A DNA stretch of 64,000 nt. Origin: Toxoplasma gondii ME49. Taxonomy: Eukaryota; Apicomplexa; Conoidasida; Eucoccidiorida; Sarcocystidae. The stretch spans positions 1,814,144 to 1,878,143 of the forward strand of contig NC_031480.1 in NCBI RefSeq assembly GCF_000006565.2, written 5' to 3'. Shown here in pieces: positions 1 to 11,884 of the stretch. The notes beneath the pieces are model-generated. The model was not told the DNA's origin. It saw only the letters and a program-made list of their open reading frames with translations, and ran no database searches. Position 1 is the first letter of the stretch, and every line of letters begins with the position of its first letter. Made by a program: the position numbers and the translations under genes.

Positions 1-3000
1 CCTCTTCTTTGGTGTACACGCCCATCTCTCCTGAGCACTCTTCCGCGAAACACAGGGCGCTCTGGAAATCGGTTTTCTAGAAACACCAAGCCTAGCAGAC
101 AGCGGAAGAATGCTAGGTCAAACGCTTGCGCTACACACGCTCCCGGGTTCGTTATCCACCATAAAAATACGTGGTGGTTGATCTTCTCGAATCTCTATCC
201 TCTCCTTCCCCTGTAAATGCGATCGCCTGACCCGCATTCCGAAAAACAGTTCTCTTGTGGCAACCTAACCTCGGCAGTATGGTGATTAGACTTCGGGTCT
301 TCGTAGCATGCACGTGTCGTTTGATTCTCAGATTGCAGACGAAAACTCGGCTTCGTTATCAGCAACCCCGTGTTCGTCCACATCAAAGATGATGGAGGTA
401 CGTTGTCTGATGTGGGAACACCTCCAGTATCTACAAGTCGCTCCCTTCTGAGTTCCAATCAGTGCACTGGGACTGTGTTGCCAGTGCGCGACAGTTCTGG
501 AAGTTTCTAAATGTATACAGCAGCTAGAGCCATTGTCGAGAGGACTGCTGCGCTGCCACCCGTTCATCTACACAGAGACCTAGTCGTTTCAGTAGAGGAG
601 GCGGGCTCGTTCTGGCAATTGTTGCGCCCCTCAAGCCACCTTTGCTGCGCTTCCGGTACCTGCGTCTCCTCAGCTCTCAACCTTCATCCTAAAGACGAGT
701 ATTTCGACTTCGTCATCCATGTGGTTAAAGACTACAACGATTGGAACACGGCCCGTGTTATGGGCGATTCCTGCTTCTACGACACTATGGCCCAATGCAA
801 CTCTCGACAGAACCAGGAGATGATGAAGCGCATTAAGAAAGAAAAGAACGCGACCTTGAGGCACGACGAAGAGAATGTTGGGGCCCGGGTAAGAAGCGCG
901 ATTCGAAAGCGCCCTAAAGGATGAGGACAATGCGAAGCGTGTCTGGTTACTTGGTTCGTAGGGTTTCGGTGTGGCCGGGGAGCCACTATTTTTTTGGTTT
1001 TTTCTTGTGAGATATGGGTTTAAGGAGAACCTTTGACCCTGCTTCAAGCTCGTCTGCACTGTGAAGCAAGGCGAAGGAACCTTTTGGGGGGGGGGGTTAG
1101 GGTGCTTGCAGGGCAGAAGTAAGAGGACACTTGGCAGAGGCGTTCGGTGCTGTGGCACGCTGACTTGTAGAAAGTGAATCAAACAGAACTAGCAGAGAAG
1201 GAAGCTTTCTCAGTTGCCTGAGAGAGACGCTTGCTGTGTGATCCGGTTCCTGTTACGCTTCATAGCTGCAAGCTCTGCGGAACGTCCTGAACGTCACGAA
1301 AACCGCTCGCGTGGATCCGCAGCTCTTGGCGCTGGTCCTCCAGCTCCTCGATACAAGCCATTGCTCCACAGGGCTTCTAGGCCGTTTGAAGAAATCCAAG
1401 AAGCAGAGAAACGAGTGGAAATACCAACTTGTCCAGACCATGGTGTACTGGTTCACCGTGAATCCCACGAAATGCGAGGAGATCTTGGCGGGAGATCCGG
1501 GCAATCCCCCTGACTCGTGGGCACTGAAGTGCCAAGCGTTTGTGTACTCGATTAAACAGAAGAAGGCCATTATGCCTCTCGTCCGCGCTATGGCAGAGAA
1601 CGATTCAGTCAAAAGCACCGCTCTGGCCGGCTCCTTGCGAAGTGACATTGAAAAAACGGTGATCGCTGCAGAAGAGGTGATCCTGTTAAATGCAAAGACT
1701 GCCATGGACGCTCGCGGCGCTGCTCTGTTCTGTAAGTACTACTCAGCATTGAAAACCTGATTCTAGTCTGTGCACGAGTTATTGCTGCATCATGACTTCC
1801 TAGTCTTTTATATTCGCACAACAAGGGCTGATATTACAGCCCGCACTCTCTTTCTCATAGCTCTCCTCCCCTAGTTCGAAATGTCTAATCGCAGTACATT
1901 TCCTGAATCATGTTTCGCCAAATGCTAGTTCAAATGAGTCGAGTTGACGTGAACTACTGTCCCTTCTGCGAATAAAGCAACTCCCGAGATTCTCTCGCCG
2001 CTGTGCGTCTTTGACTGTTCGAGTACAGTGAACAACCATCGCGTTTGTATCCGTGCAAATTGGGCAGCGTACACTGTCAAAAAGCTTTCATCAACTCACT
2101 AGAAACACCAAGGCATCGGGGTTCCTTCGATTCATCTGGAAAGGGTAGCTTCACCTTGGTTGCTTGTGATCCCTGTTTCCAGTGGTCCAGAAGCGGCGGA
2201 CTTCCCTGGCGCTATTGGAGTTCTTTTCCCGGTCGGCTTTGCTGAGGAAAATACTATCATTCATCGTGGGCAAAATGATCACTTTTCTTCTGCCTGAACC
2301 AGCGAAGCTCGCGATTGTTGGCAGCATTTCGCGTTCACTGAAGAGCGGAACACAGAGTGGGAGACCTGAGGGTCTGATGGAGAAGGCGGTTGTGGACATG
2401 ATGGCATGTGGCCACGAGGCTGTCATTTTGTGCATGACCCACCGTCCAAATCTCGCGCGAACAGCGGTCCGCGCCTTTCTGAACGTTGCGGAGACTGTTT
2501 CCAAAAAAAAAGACAAAAAGGCGGAAGCAGAAAGTTCGACCTCTCTTATTCAACTCAGCAACACTGTAGGCTCTCCATCCCCCAGCAATTCTTCTCCTCA
2601 GGATTACGGTGGCGACATTGACGATTTCGTCGAAGTGGAACTGTCACCGACCGAGGAACAACTGACTCCGCTCGCGCAGCAGTTTGCGGATTACATGGAG
2701 GGTCATCAGGTTAATCTTTTCCGCGGGTCGTGGGACGAGGGAGACACTCATCGTTCAGCATTTGACAAGTTCCGGACTTTGACAGGCGTTCCTCGAACGA
2801 GGAAAGCGTACAAGAAGGCTCTTGTCCTTTGCGCCTGGGGGCTGGGGCTGGTCACCTTCGCTCTCGGGATTGCGGCCGTCACCATGTTTTCACCTGGGCA
2901 CTTGTTTGCGTATCTGGGAGCACTTTCGTTGTCCGTCGGTCTCGCGATCCTGGTGCTCATTCCCCTCATCAACTACGGTATTCTCTGGTCGAGGGAATAC

Positions 3001-3183
3001 AATCGAATTGCCTTCATGGGCGGGAAGGAACTTCAGCGATCGCCTAAAAAGCGTGTTTTGAAACAGGAACGAGGCTACGCTCCTCCGGACAGTCGCCTGT
3101 CGGATCTGTTTGACACGCAAGCCGCGCTGGAACATCAAGCTCAAGTGAACCCGATGTTCGATGGCAACGAAGATGAAACTTAA
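1..3183 (+). CDS. Paralog array gene 1: secreted-family protein with C-terminal transmembrane hairpin (5' part missing)
   Basis: Product not recognised by name. Coding exons seen: an exon ending at 11, then 332-397, 521-888, 1266-1731 and 2183-3183. The donor at 888 (CCCGG/gtaaga) and acceptor at 1265 are both phase 0; using them removes the stop at 922-924 that would otherwise end a separate small gene. The 332-397 and 521-888 exons start and end in the same phases as their counterparts in gene 3. The 1266 exon aligns with genes 2 and 3 through an ALR start, a DPxLL segment and a following cysteine (DTSHC). The last exon carries two hydrophobic segments (about 2818-2890 and 2905-2975) and a short charged tail. 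The signal-peptide exon lies beyond the left edge. It is the only copy on the plus strand and faces gene 2 tail to tail. Assignment to the family is from visible similarity and intron phases; function is unknown. Confidence 0.72.
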
Positions 3184-4849
3184 GGCTCCAGATGAGTTCT
3201 CGATTACTGTCCAGGGTGGCTCGACAACTCCGAAAGAGTTTGTTGCTTTTCTCGCAGATGGAAAGTGCCATTGTGATCCTGTCAGTGGCGGGCACTGTTA
3301 ATAATGTGCGAGGTTCTCCAGACTCAGCCGTGCTAAGTTTTCTCAACCCTGCAAATCAGTTACAGTGTTCCGTGTATGCTCAACGGCGCCCAGGGTACAT
3401 CTACAAGGCGTGGCCGCACAATATGTTTTATGAAAACTAGTCGACAGGAAGGGACTTGTCCTATGATGTGTTTGGTGTTGTGGTCATTGGTGAAGCTTCC
3501 GCAGTGTCCTTGCGAGGCATGGCCAGAGTCCGAAAGATCCGAAACTGGCAAAAATGATGATATCCTCTACAACTAGCGTGTCATCTGCAAGCTACCGTCG
3601 GCTCAGGCAGGCATACGCCAGCAATTGAACTCTGTCTCGCCTACAGCAGAAGTGCTGGTGCCGGTGTGCTTCTAGGTCGTGTCTGTAATGGTCAAAAAGC
3701 GGACGGCACCCATGATTACTCCGTTATTGTTTCGACCAGGATCACTCTTTATCATCTGAAACTCGACGAGCTGAACTCCTGGGACTGACCTTGAAGCCTC
3801 ATTTACCCAGCCCAAGTTCATTTGCGTTAGACAAGCACACCTCAGATGATCATTGTCGAAATAGAACCAGCTGTATGCCATTGAGAAATACAACAGAGAT
3901 ATTGAGGGTAATTGGGGATCTATAATGGCAAAGGGTTGTCTAGTATGCTGCAACCCGGTCGCTGCGGTGAAAATACTATTTGAAACTATTTTTGAGAGGA
4001 GAGCCAGGCGCCAGTAAAGAAAAAAAGCAATTACTTCCTGTTTTATTCGAAATTGAGGAACAAGGAAAACAGAAATTTCTTTATAAATGTCTAATGTTCC
4101 ACGATTGATAACGCTTGTGAACTTGCGTCAAGCGCCGCATATATGTTCCAGTTAAAGACGTGGTGTCACGGACGCGTAAGCGATACCACGATACTTATTG
4201 CACTTAAGCTCATGGTCATGACGAGCACAACAGAACCTCGATCAGGTAAAAGTGTACGGGTTCCCTCGAGTATTTCGCGTGATGCCCAGATGCTATTTTG
4301 TTAGTCGAGACAACGCGTGACGTCCGTTGTGTGACACTAGTGTAAGCGGCTTTCTTTTCATTGCGCCAGATATCCGCGAGGAACGCATTAAACCCAGTGA
4401 AGCGGGCTGTGCTTTATTCCTTTATTAGCACTCACACACGTTTTCGGCCCCTCCGTGGAACTATCTACGGACACCGAGCGTATATCTGGGTGCGAATGCC
4501 GTAGAAACCAGGCCTTACTGAAACTGTTTGTTTCGTTCCTAAAGGACACTAGCAACAACAGGCGCAGAGCCTCACGAGTTCATTGATAAAAAACATTCAT
4601 GCTAAGTTGCGTAGCACGGCTTTTTGTCATCTTTGTTGTTCCCCGAAAAAAACGGAGTTCTGGCCTTCCCGCAGAACGCTGCCCACATCCCAGAGGCAGT
4701 GACCGTCCTTTGTCACATGGGAGTCCAGTGAGCCTTCACCAGACAGTGGAAGGTGAAACCCTATGCTACCTGCATGGCTGCGGCGGCGGAGAATGTATGG
4801 ACGAATACACCGACGTTGTCGGTGATGCAGACTGCTAGGTATAGGTCGG
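3184..4849. other. Intergenic, tail-to-tail gap between array genes 1 and 2
   Basis: This 1.7 kb lies between the stop codons of two oppositely oriented paralogs, so an inversion junction should sit in it. I see only short, unsupported reading frames and no RNA gene or obvious transposon end. It should hold the 3' untranslated regions of both genes. Confidence 0.6.
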
Positions 4850-7800
4850 CTATTGTTCTCTATATATTGGAAGAGTGCTCGCTCCATTGCCCGGCTGTTG
4901 TTGTCCGTAACCTTGCGGAGCATATGGTTGCCCTCCGTAGCTCGATTGGTGTTGTCCGTAACCTCGCGGAGCATACGGTTGCTCTCCGTAGGTCGGTTGG
5001 TGTTGTCCATAACCTCGCGGAGCATATGTTTGCTCTCCGTAGGTCGGTTGGTGTTGTCCGTAACCTTGCGGAGCATATGGTTGCCCTCCGTAGGTCGGTT
5101 GGTGTTGTCCGTAGTCTCGCGAAGTGTAGTATCCGGCTGGATGGTTCTGAGGTGAAGGCGGTCGATATGGAACGGTTCCTACGACGGCGTTTGGACCCCC
5201 TGTACCATTGTTTGCATTGAAACCGTTCTGTGGGCCAGCAGTCGCTGCCACTCGGTTCTGGAGCTGCTGTCTTCTCCGTTGGAGGTCATCTCTCGCCTTC
5301 TGAGCTTTTTGGCCAGCGCGAGCACCCTTCAGGAACCACCGATGCAACGAAGCTTTTTGTCCTATGATGATCATCAGGACTGTGAAAATCAAGAAAGCTG
5401 CTACGGCAACTGCAGCAAGGGTGGCTGCCCAAGGAGCTGCCCACAGAAAGCTGAAGCCTACACCGCAGCCGACGGCAATACCCATAAGAAGGACGCCTCC
5501 AATAAATAAGCTGGGTTTCTGTCGACTCCACGACTTGTTCTTGCCCTTCTTCTGAGTCAAGGAGACGAGGCTGACCGGCGCCAGGGCTCGCGAGGCACCA
5601 AGGACGCCCCGCCTTGGAAGCTGGCCACCTGCAACAGCCACGTTAACATAGCTGTGAGGTGGGGAGAAGTCAAGAAGAGACGGCGATTCCAAGTTGAGAA
5701 AACTGGTAGATGTTTCGGATCCGGACGCCAAGGGTGAGGCGGAGCCAAGGATACGGTACAAAAGCTTTGATGTGACATTCCCCAAACCAATGCGCCCTGT
5801 TCCGCAAATAACAGTGGCTGACATCTGCTCGACAAAGAAATCGCGGGTGGCCTTCGATTCGCCTTGCTGCAGTTGGAGGCCTGTAAGGAGCTCAGCCTCG
5901 CTTCCAAGACGTCTGGTAACAAGGGGTTTAACGACAGTGATGATCTTTGCGACCAGCTTCGACATTATCTTCGATCGACCGAGAAATCCGACGAACGATC
6001 CCGTTTTCCCAGCCGTCGCAAGAACTGAGAAAAGATCACACATCTCGGCACACTCTGCGCAATGTCCGTCAATGGATCGCAACTCAAGAGATCGTCTCCT
6101 TCCCGCCGGTTACGTCCAAAATGTTCCCGAACCCCGCGTTAACATTCATTTGCCCTTTTTAGAACCCTGTATTACAAACAATGGTTTTTGAGTCGCAGTT
6201 CCGCTTACTTGTTCGGGTAGTGTAATAGCCGCGCAGTCGAACATGCAGCAAAGCGTCAGTCACCGCGTCTTGCGTGGGAATCTCGGTAGAGCTCAAGGTT
6301 GCTCCACCTTCCTGCGCTGGCAAAGAGTTGCTGAGACTCAGATCCTGGGTCTGTTCTGAAGCGGCTTCGACGACCTTCTCTGCGACTGCAGCGATCGAGT
6401 CTCGAGCCTGAAGGGATCCCAGAAGAACTGCACAGTTGTAAGGCAGAGAGTCGCCCTGACATTGTTCTGTAGGCTTGTAGAAGGCCGTCAAAAGTGCGCC
6501 AGCAAACGCATGGGAAATTGCGTCTCTTGTCCTGACCTCCAAGAGCTTCGGTCCTGTTCGGAGAGGATAGGTTTCTCCTTTCTGCGTTCGCCTCCAGCAG
6601 GGCTTCATGTCGACCAGGTGAACCACCAATCCAATAAGAACCGGATCTGGCTCCGGGACTTGGTCCAAAAACAAAAGATACCGCAACGCCGCGTCCTGTA
6701 GAGAGAAAGCGAATCAACGCGCGTCGAGAGAATCGTCTGTTTGTCCCCCTTGCGATCTGAACGATCCGTTACGGAGGAAACGCCGTGAAAGCCTTACCCG
6801 ACGAGCGTGAGCAGCGGCATCGGCGTTCCTGCGGTGTTTTCTCCTCTCCCTTCGATCCTTTCGACCAAGCCTCTCCAGAATTCGCCTCGCCGAACAGGTT
6901 TGGGTTGGAATATTTGCTTGAACGCGTGAAACGTCTGAAGCTGCCACGGCGGCAAGCGTTTGTCCAAGAGCATTGATAGACGCCGCGGTTTCACCTAGGG
7001 ACCAACACATAAGGCCACGGGCCTCCAACACAAATGAGGCCGACGAAGGGATCTAACCGGACGAGACCACTCGTCGAAGGCGAAAATCGTGATGGCGAAT
7101 AGGACCGGGGTTCCACGAAACTGTGTCGGGAGAACTCTCGATGAATGCTTTCTTCAGTTGTCGCATGTCGTCACGGGAAGATATTTCTACCTTTTTCAAT
7201 TTGACGGCGTCTCACCTCTGGGAATCGTGGGGTGCACCAGTTGCAATCCCAGCCCTTTCATAACTTCTGCAAAAGGCACATAATTCAGGCGTACACGTAC
7301 CCCGCAGTCAAACTGTCTCGAAGGACCAGCACTCCCAACTCTTCTGACATCAGTGGGATATCGCTTCGCAACCAGTTCGAGCGAATGGCTTTTGGGACGA
7401 TATCTTGAAACGCGCTACAGGGGGGCAAGGGCTTTTCATCGCGAGTCGGTAGTGGAGCAAGAAAATGTTGCAGCTGCCGAGTGCGTGGCAGCGATTTCCA
7501 CACAGCCAATGCAACTGCTCTAGGAGAGGACAAACAAGTCTCATGGCTGGGGAAACCGACTTCAAAGCAGTTCATAGATCAAACGTAAGCATCATCGTTC
7601 AGTGACCGCTTCCAAGATATGGCTACATACCAGGGACTGGATTTGGACCTGGCTGAATGTACAGTTCTTTCATCTTTTCCTGGAGACTGACAGCCGCCTG
7701 TTCGCAGTTTTCAACAAGGTTGGAGCTTCGGAAGCGCCGACAGAACCTTCTTGTCAATCTCGGCCACATGTTCCTAGGCTGCCATTCCGCACATGTGAGA

Positions 7801-10037
7801 AGCTCTGCATGGTCAGAACGCGAAGAAATCATTCGTTAATGGGGCCGTGGTCTGCTCCAACTTGAAGACATGAAAGACTGGTACATATGTCCTGAATGTG
7901 TCATAGTCTACCTTCTGTTTCTTGAACATCTTTCTTAGGGGTCTGTCGTTAAGGCAAGAACGCGTGTACAACCCGATGTCAATATCTATCTCATCTCTGG
8001 AAGGGAGTGCGTCCACGGGCGATTCCTGGACGGGAGCTGAGGCACACTCATGGGTCAGATTGCGCACCCCGGAAAAAGCACACTGCATCCCGCATGTCAG
8101 CACCAATCCTCACGATGACACACTTTTTGTAAGAGACAAAACACCTCCAGCAAAAGCAACTACGCGTCCGACAGTTCATATGGCAGGGTAAAGTGAAAAT
8201 ACCCTGCACATCGCGATTGTCGCAACAAGACTGGCAGTGAAGAAAACTGGATGACGGACGTCACGCAGACATCCTTTTAACACGGTGGAAGAATGGCGTG
8301 CTTACGTTCACCATGTCCACTGACAAAATAGTCGAAGATTTCTTTGGCAGTCGTTTGAACGTCCTCATCGACAGACGAACCAGCGCCCCCGGGAAGTGGC
8401 TGCACGCACGGCAGAAAAAGCACATGCTGCAGAATGCTCTCCCAGAGCACAGGTGTATCTGTTTTTCTCAACATCACCGCCAAAGTCGTCCTGGTTTGTT
8501 CTTTCCCGATTCTCACGTCCTCTACACCTTGCTACAATCCATGAGAAAAGGCTCATTACGTCACCGTCGTCGGTAACCATGCTGGATACTTCGGGTCAGA
8601 CACCGAAAGAATGACGCAATTCGCACCCGCAGCCGTGTGCATGAGTTCACAAGAAGCGCCCCAAGGTACGCGTGGGACGAGTGGAACATTCTGAGACGGA
8701 CACCGTTTGTTTGCTTCTTGAAGGCCATCGCCATAATGTGAACTGTCCGTCTATCTCAGTATCCGGTGCTGATAAAACTCGTAGTATTGTACCAATGCCG
8801 GTGGACCGACTCCGCAGTCTGTTGTCTCCATTATTATCACAAACTATGATAAGATATTCTCGCTTACGCTAGGCTGGAGCTGAGGCTCTGGAGGCGTCCC
8901 TCCATCTGAGCCATGTCCGCCGGTGCTCTGAGCTGGCGGGGAGGCACGATTCGAGCCATCAGAATCCCCGAGTACTTCGGCGCTCAAGTGCCCTGCGTCA
9001 TTTCCTGGTTTTTCTGAAGAAGCGAGCTGTGCAGCTGGTACGGGGACATTGTCACCTTCAGGCTGTGGAGCGGCCGCGGGTGAGTCTGGTGGATTTGGCT
9101 CAGATGGTGCTGACGCCAGGCCCAGCTGAAGCAGAGAGGATGCGCTCGCGGCTTCAAAGTCAACAAGAGAGGCAGACCCACCGAGGTTCTCTGGACACAC
9201 ACACACACGCGTTTCACGCTCTGTCCGTGACAGTTATGGCCTGTAGATTCTTCAAAACGTAACGGGAAGCCTCGCGTGCCGTAGTTTCCCCGAACATCTT
9301 TGCCTGAACGAGTAAAGGAGTTTATCTTGTTCCTGCATCCTTATTCTCTCCCCTAGTGATTTACCACCTCCTGTAAGTGTACTTCTGAACCGAGGAGAGG
9401 ACGGACTGAAAAAGAGAGTCCCAACATGGGTTGCGACTAGCAGCATGGGCAGGCAGGATGCAAAGAAACAAAGGAAGCACCCGGAAACAAGAAATCATCG
9501 TTCCCCGCACCCACTTCTGAACACAAGGAACTACTGTGACAATTTTCTGGGCGGGGAACTGGTTCGTTTTCCGGACTGCATCAGAGGTTTTGAGCACCTT
9601 TCACAGGTACGTATACTCGACGACTGCTCCCTGGTTTAAAAATCGAGAATCAGTTGACAAGTAATGGAGTTCGGAGACTCGAATCTAAGAGTAATGACGA
9701 AAAGAGTCTCTCAGATGGACTCAAACAGTCGGTTTACCATGAACAGCTATCATCACAGTTCAATCCATGGCACCTCGATGTAGTGTTGTAGACCATGGGC
9801 TGGTACCATTTACTGTGCCTGGGCAGGCTTTTCAAAGTCTCTTCATGGAAAGAAGGGAGGTAGTTGGGCAAAAATGTACGAAAAGTGAGGATGTGGCCCA
9901 GATCTCGCCCAGGAGGCGCACCTCGCTCTCAAGGCATAAGATAATGGAGGCTCACCGGAAGACACAGAGAAAGGCGTCGAGTACAAACCGGCGAGCAGGG
10001 CCAGGAGCGGAAGAAGCACCGCGGAGGAACTCCCCAT
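4850..10037 (-). CDS. Paralog array gene 2: secreted protein with transmembrane hairpin and 17-residue repeat tail
   Basis: Product not recognised by name. Exons read downwards: 10037-9956, 9436-9365, 9190-8868, 8399-8312, 7804-7631, 7514 to about 7301, about 7045-6798, 6695-6209 and 6024-4850. All phases agree except at the junction near 7301/7045, which I could not fix exactly. Exon 1 encodes a clear signal peptide (MGSSSAVLLPLLALLAGLYS). Exon 3 is Pro/Ala/Ser-rich. Exon 4 has EIFDYF, matching SFYDFF in gene 3. Exon 5 has RRFCRRF followed by a CE pair, matching RRFCRGF...CE in gene 3. The exon ending at 6798 is strongly basic. The last exon has two hydrophobic segments (about 5525-5365), a basic helix, then Tyr/Gln/Gly/Pro-rich repeats. 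The usual counterpart of gene 3's 51-base exon is absent. Secretion and membrane insertion are inferred; no function is assigned. Confidence 0.78.
4880..5113 (-). repeat. 51-base tandem repeat in the tail of array gene 2
   Basis: Four full units and a degenerate fifth encode 17 residues each of the pattern YGQHQPTYGGQPYAPQG, with substitutions at a few positions (GGQP, GEQT, APRG, HQSS). The frame is kept throughout, so the array lengthens or shortens the protein without breaking it. Composition (Tyr, Gln, Gly, Pro) predicts a disordered tail. Confidence 0.9.
9191..9212. repeat. Dinucleotide (CA)n run at an intron acceptor
   Basis: A short CA/GT run lies directly upstream (on the minus strand) of the acceptor of exon 3 of array gene 2, where it replaces the usual pyrimidine tract. 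Confidence 0.6.
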
Positions 10038-11884
10038 TTTCGTCAAGAAGGAACATCTCTGGTGGCCAGTTACAACGACCATCCAGTATTAGTGAGTAAA
10101 GAACACACTGGCGTAAACAGGCATAACACTTGGCGCTCCGGCGTGGCACAACCGGCTTGAGCCAAACAGCCCGCGCGGGTCCGTCTTTTCGTATCCCGGG
10201 CCCGAGAGAGTCAAACGAGCGACAGGCCACTTGCCAGAAAACGGCACGGTATCATTATCCCTCTCATCCTCCGTTTCTCTGGAAGTAAGTGATTCGAAAA
10301 AAGGCTGGTGGGACAGCACAACCCCCGTCCTCTTCTTGTACCCCGAAGCCTAGCGGCACAGCCGCGACAAGACAACCTGCACCGCGATGCAATTTCGCCG
10401 TCCGCGGAACGGGCAGGCCGCCCCGTTCCTTCGTCAGAGAACCCCATGGCATCACGACCACAGTTGCTGCTGCTGAAAGGCGAGTACTCAAAAGAACCGT
10501 TCTTGGAGAAGTTTATAAAGTATTCCTGCACTGGCTGAAGGTCTCATCGTTCTGTTCTCTCATTGTCTAGTGTCACGGACGCTCAAGGGCACTTTCGCAA
10601 ATAACGGGCATCTCGTTTCTACAGTACCTAGCGAATACCTGTGTCTTAACTGTAAAGTTCTACAAACGCTAGCGATTTGCGGTGACATGTGTCTCCCCCT
10701 GTCAGAACCGTACGTACCGCAGCAAGAGTCGTTGAGTGAACGCGCCAAATTAATTGTCACCTTACCCCTCTGCCGGGAAAGAGAGAAAAGCACGGTGAGG
10801 TGCCACCGTCACCCGAAGCCGCGGGTGGGTTCGCTCACCACGAATGTTTGGAGCCGGTTAGCTGGCCGTGATTGCTGAAACAATGAACCCCTCCGGTGTC
10901 ACTGATTTGCAGGTCGAGCAGTGCCTACTCTTTCTCATGACACCTGCAGCTTCAGAACTCTCCAGGGAGCTTAAGAGACAAATATTCACTCTGAAAAGAC
11001 GCTGTGGAGGTACGGGGCGGCAGCTCGGAAATTCAGTGGCACATCCCCCGGACTGGATCGGGGCACAGTGCATACTCCTTTTGAAGGCATTTCTACGTTT
11101 AGTAGTCCACGGTTAAACCTCTGGCGTCGAGATAACACCTTAGTTTGTCAGTCGAAAAACCTGTCAACTTCGGTCCCGGTTAGCTACCGTGTGTCCGTTA
11201 TTCCCTACCGATGTCCACCCGCACTAGGGAGCCACCTCGGGTCAGTTCGCGGTGGCAACACAAATTCTTCTGATGCTCCTCTGGAAAACAAGAACTGCAG
11301 AGCCTCTCTCCATGGCGATTCTCCAAGTTGTAAAGCAGGACGCGTCTTCAAAACTGGCACGGCCGCAGTTCTATTTCCCAGGGATGGGGGTGTTTGTTTA
11401 ACCTCGTAGCCAGCAACTATTGTTAGTTTAAAACCTTTGGTGTTCCTTACTAATCATGTCCGTTCTGTTGGTTCTAGCATCGTGGATTTGTTCTCTCAGA
11501 CGAAGTCTTATTGGTTACTCAATAGCGGGAAGACTGGACCCAATATGGTCCGCAGCGACCATATTATGCTACGTGTCTTCTGACGGAGACATTCTAGGAA
11601 CGCCTAGAAGGGAGCACCTTTTACATGTGGCCTTTGTGGCGCACCGTGTTAAAGCTTATGGCTGTGGTGAGATTAGACAACTGGATGCGGGGGCGTCGCC
11701 TTTATACAGCCTTAATCGATTAGTGAGACCACAGAAAACAGATACTCAGTCTGGCTCCAAATGTCAGCCAGATGCAAACCATACTGCATCCCCATTTCAC
11801 CGGGATACTCGAAGGGATCCCTATACGTTTTTCCGTATCCGTATGCATCTCCACAAGGAGGCCGGGAAAAGGGGGGGGTCCCCT
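10038..11884. other. Intergenic between array genes 2 and 3
   Basis: This gap holds the 5' flank of gene 2 and the 3' flank of gene 3. I find no reading frame with similarity to its neighbours and no RNA gene. A plus-strand open frame at 11456-12022 runs into the antisense of gene 3's last exon and is treated as chance. Confidence 0.55.

Noticed and set aside
511..924. Separate small plus-strand gene ending at 924
   Set aside because: Exon phases and the donor at 888 match gene 3's internal exon; treated as part of array gene 1.
6798..7010. Independent gene starting at the ATG at 7010
   Set aside because: The exon is open upstream of that ATG, lacks a signal peptide, and aligns with the internal basic exons of genes 1 and 3, so it is internal to gene 2.
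7813..8106. Minus-strand frame of 97 codons between exons 4 and 5 of array gene 2
   Set aside because: Joining 8312 directly to 7804 keeps phase and aligns with gene 3, which has only a 148-base intron there; the frame fits an intron.
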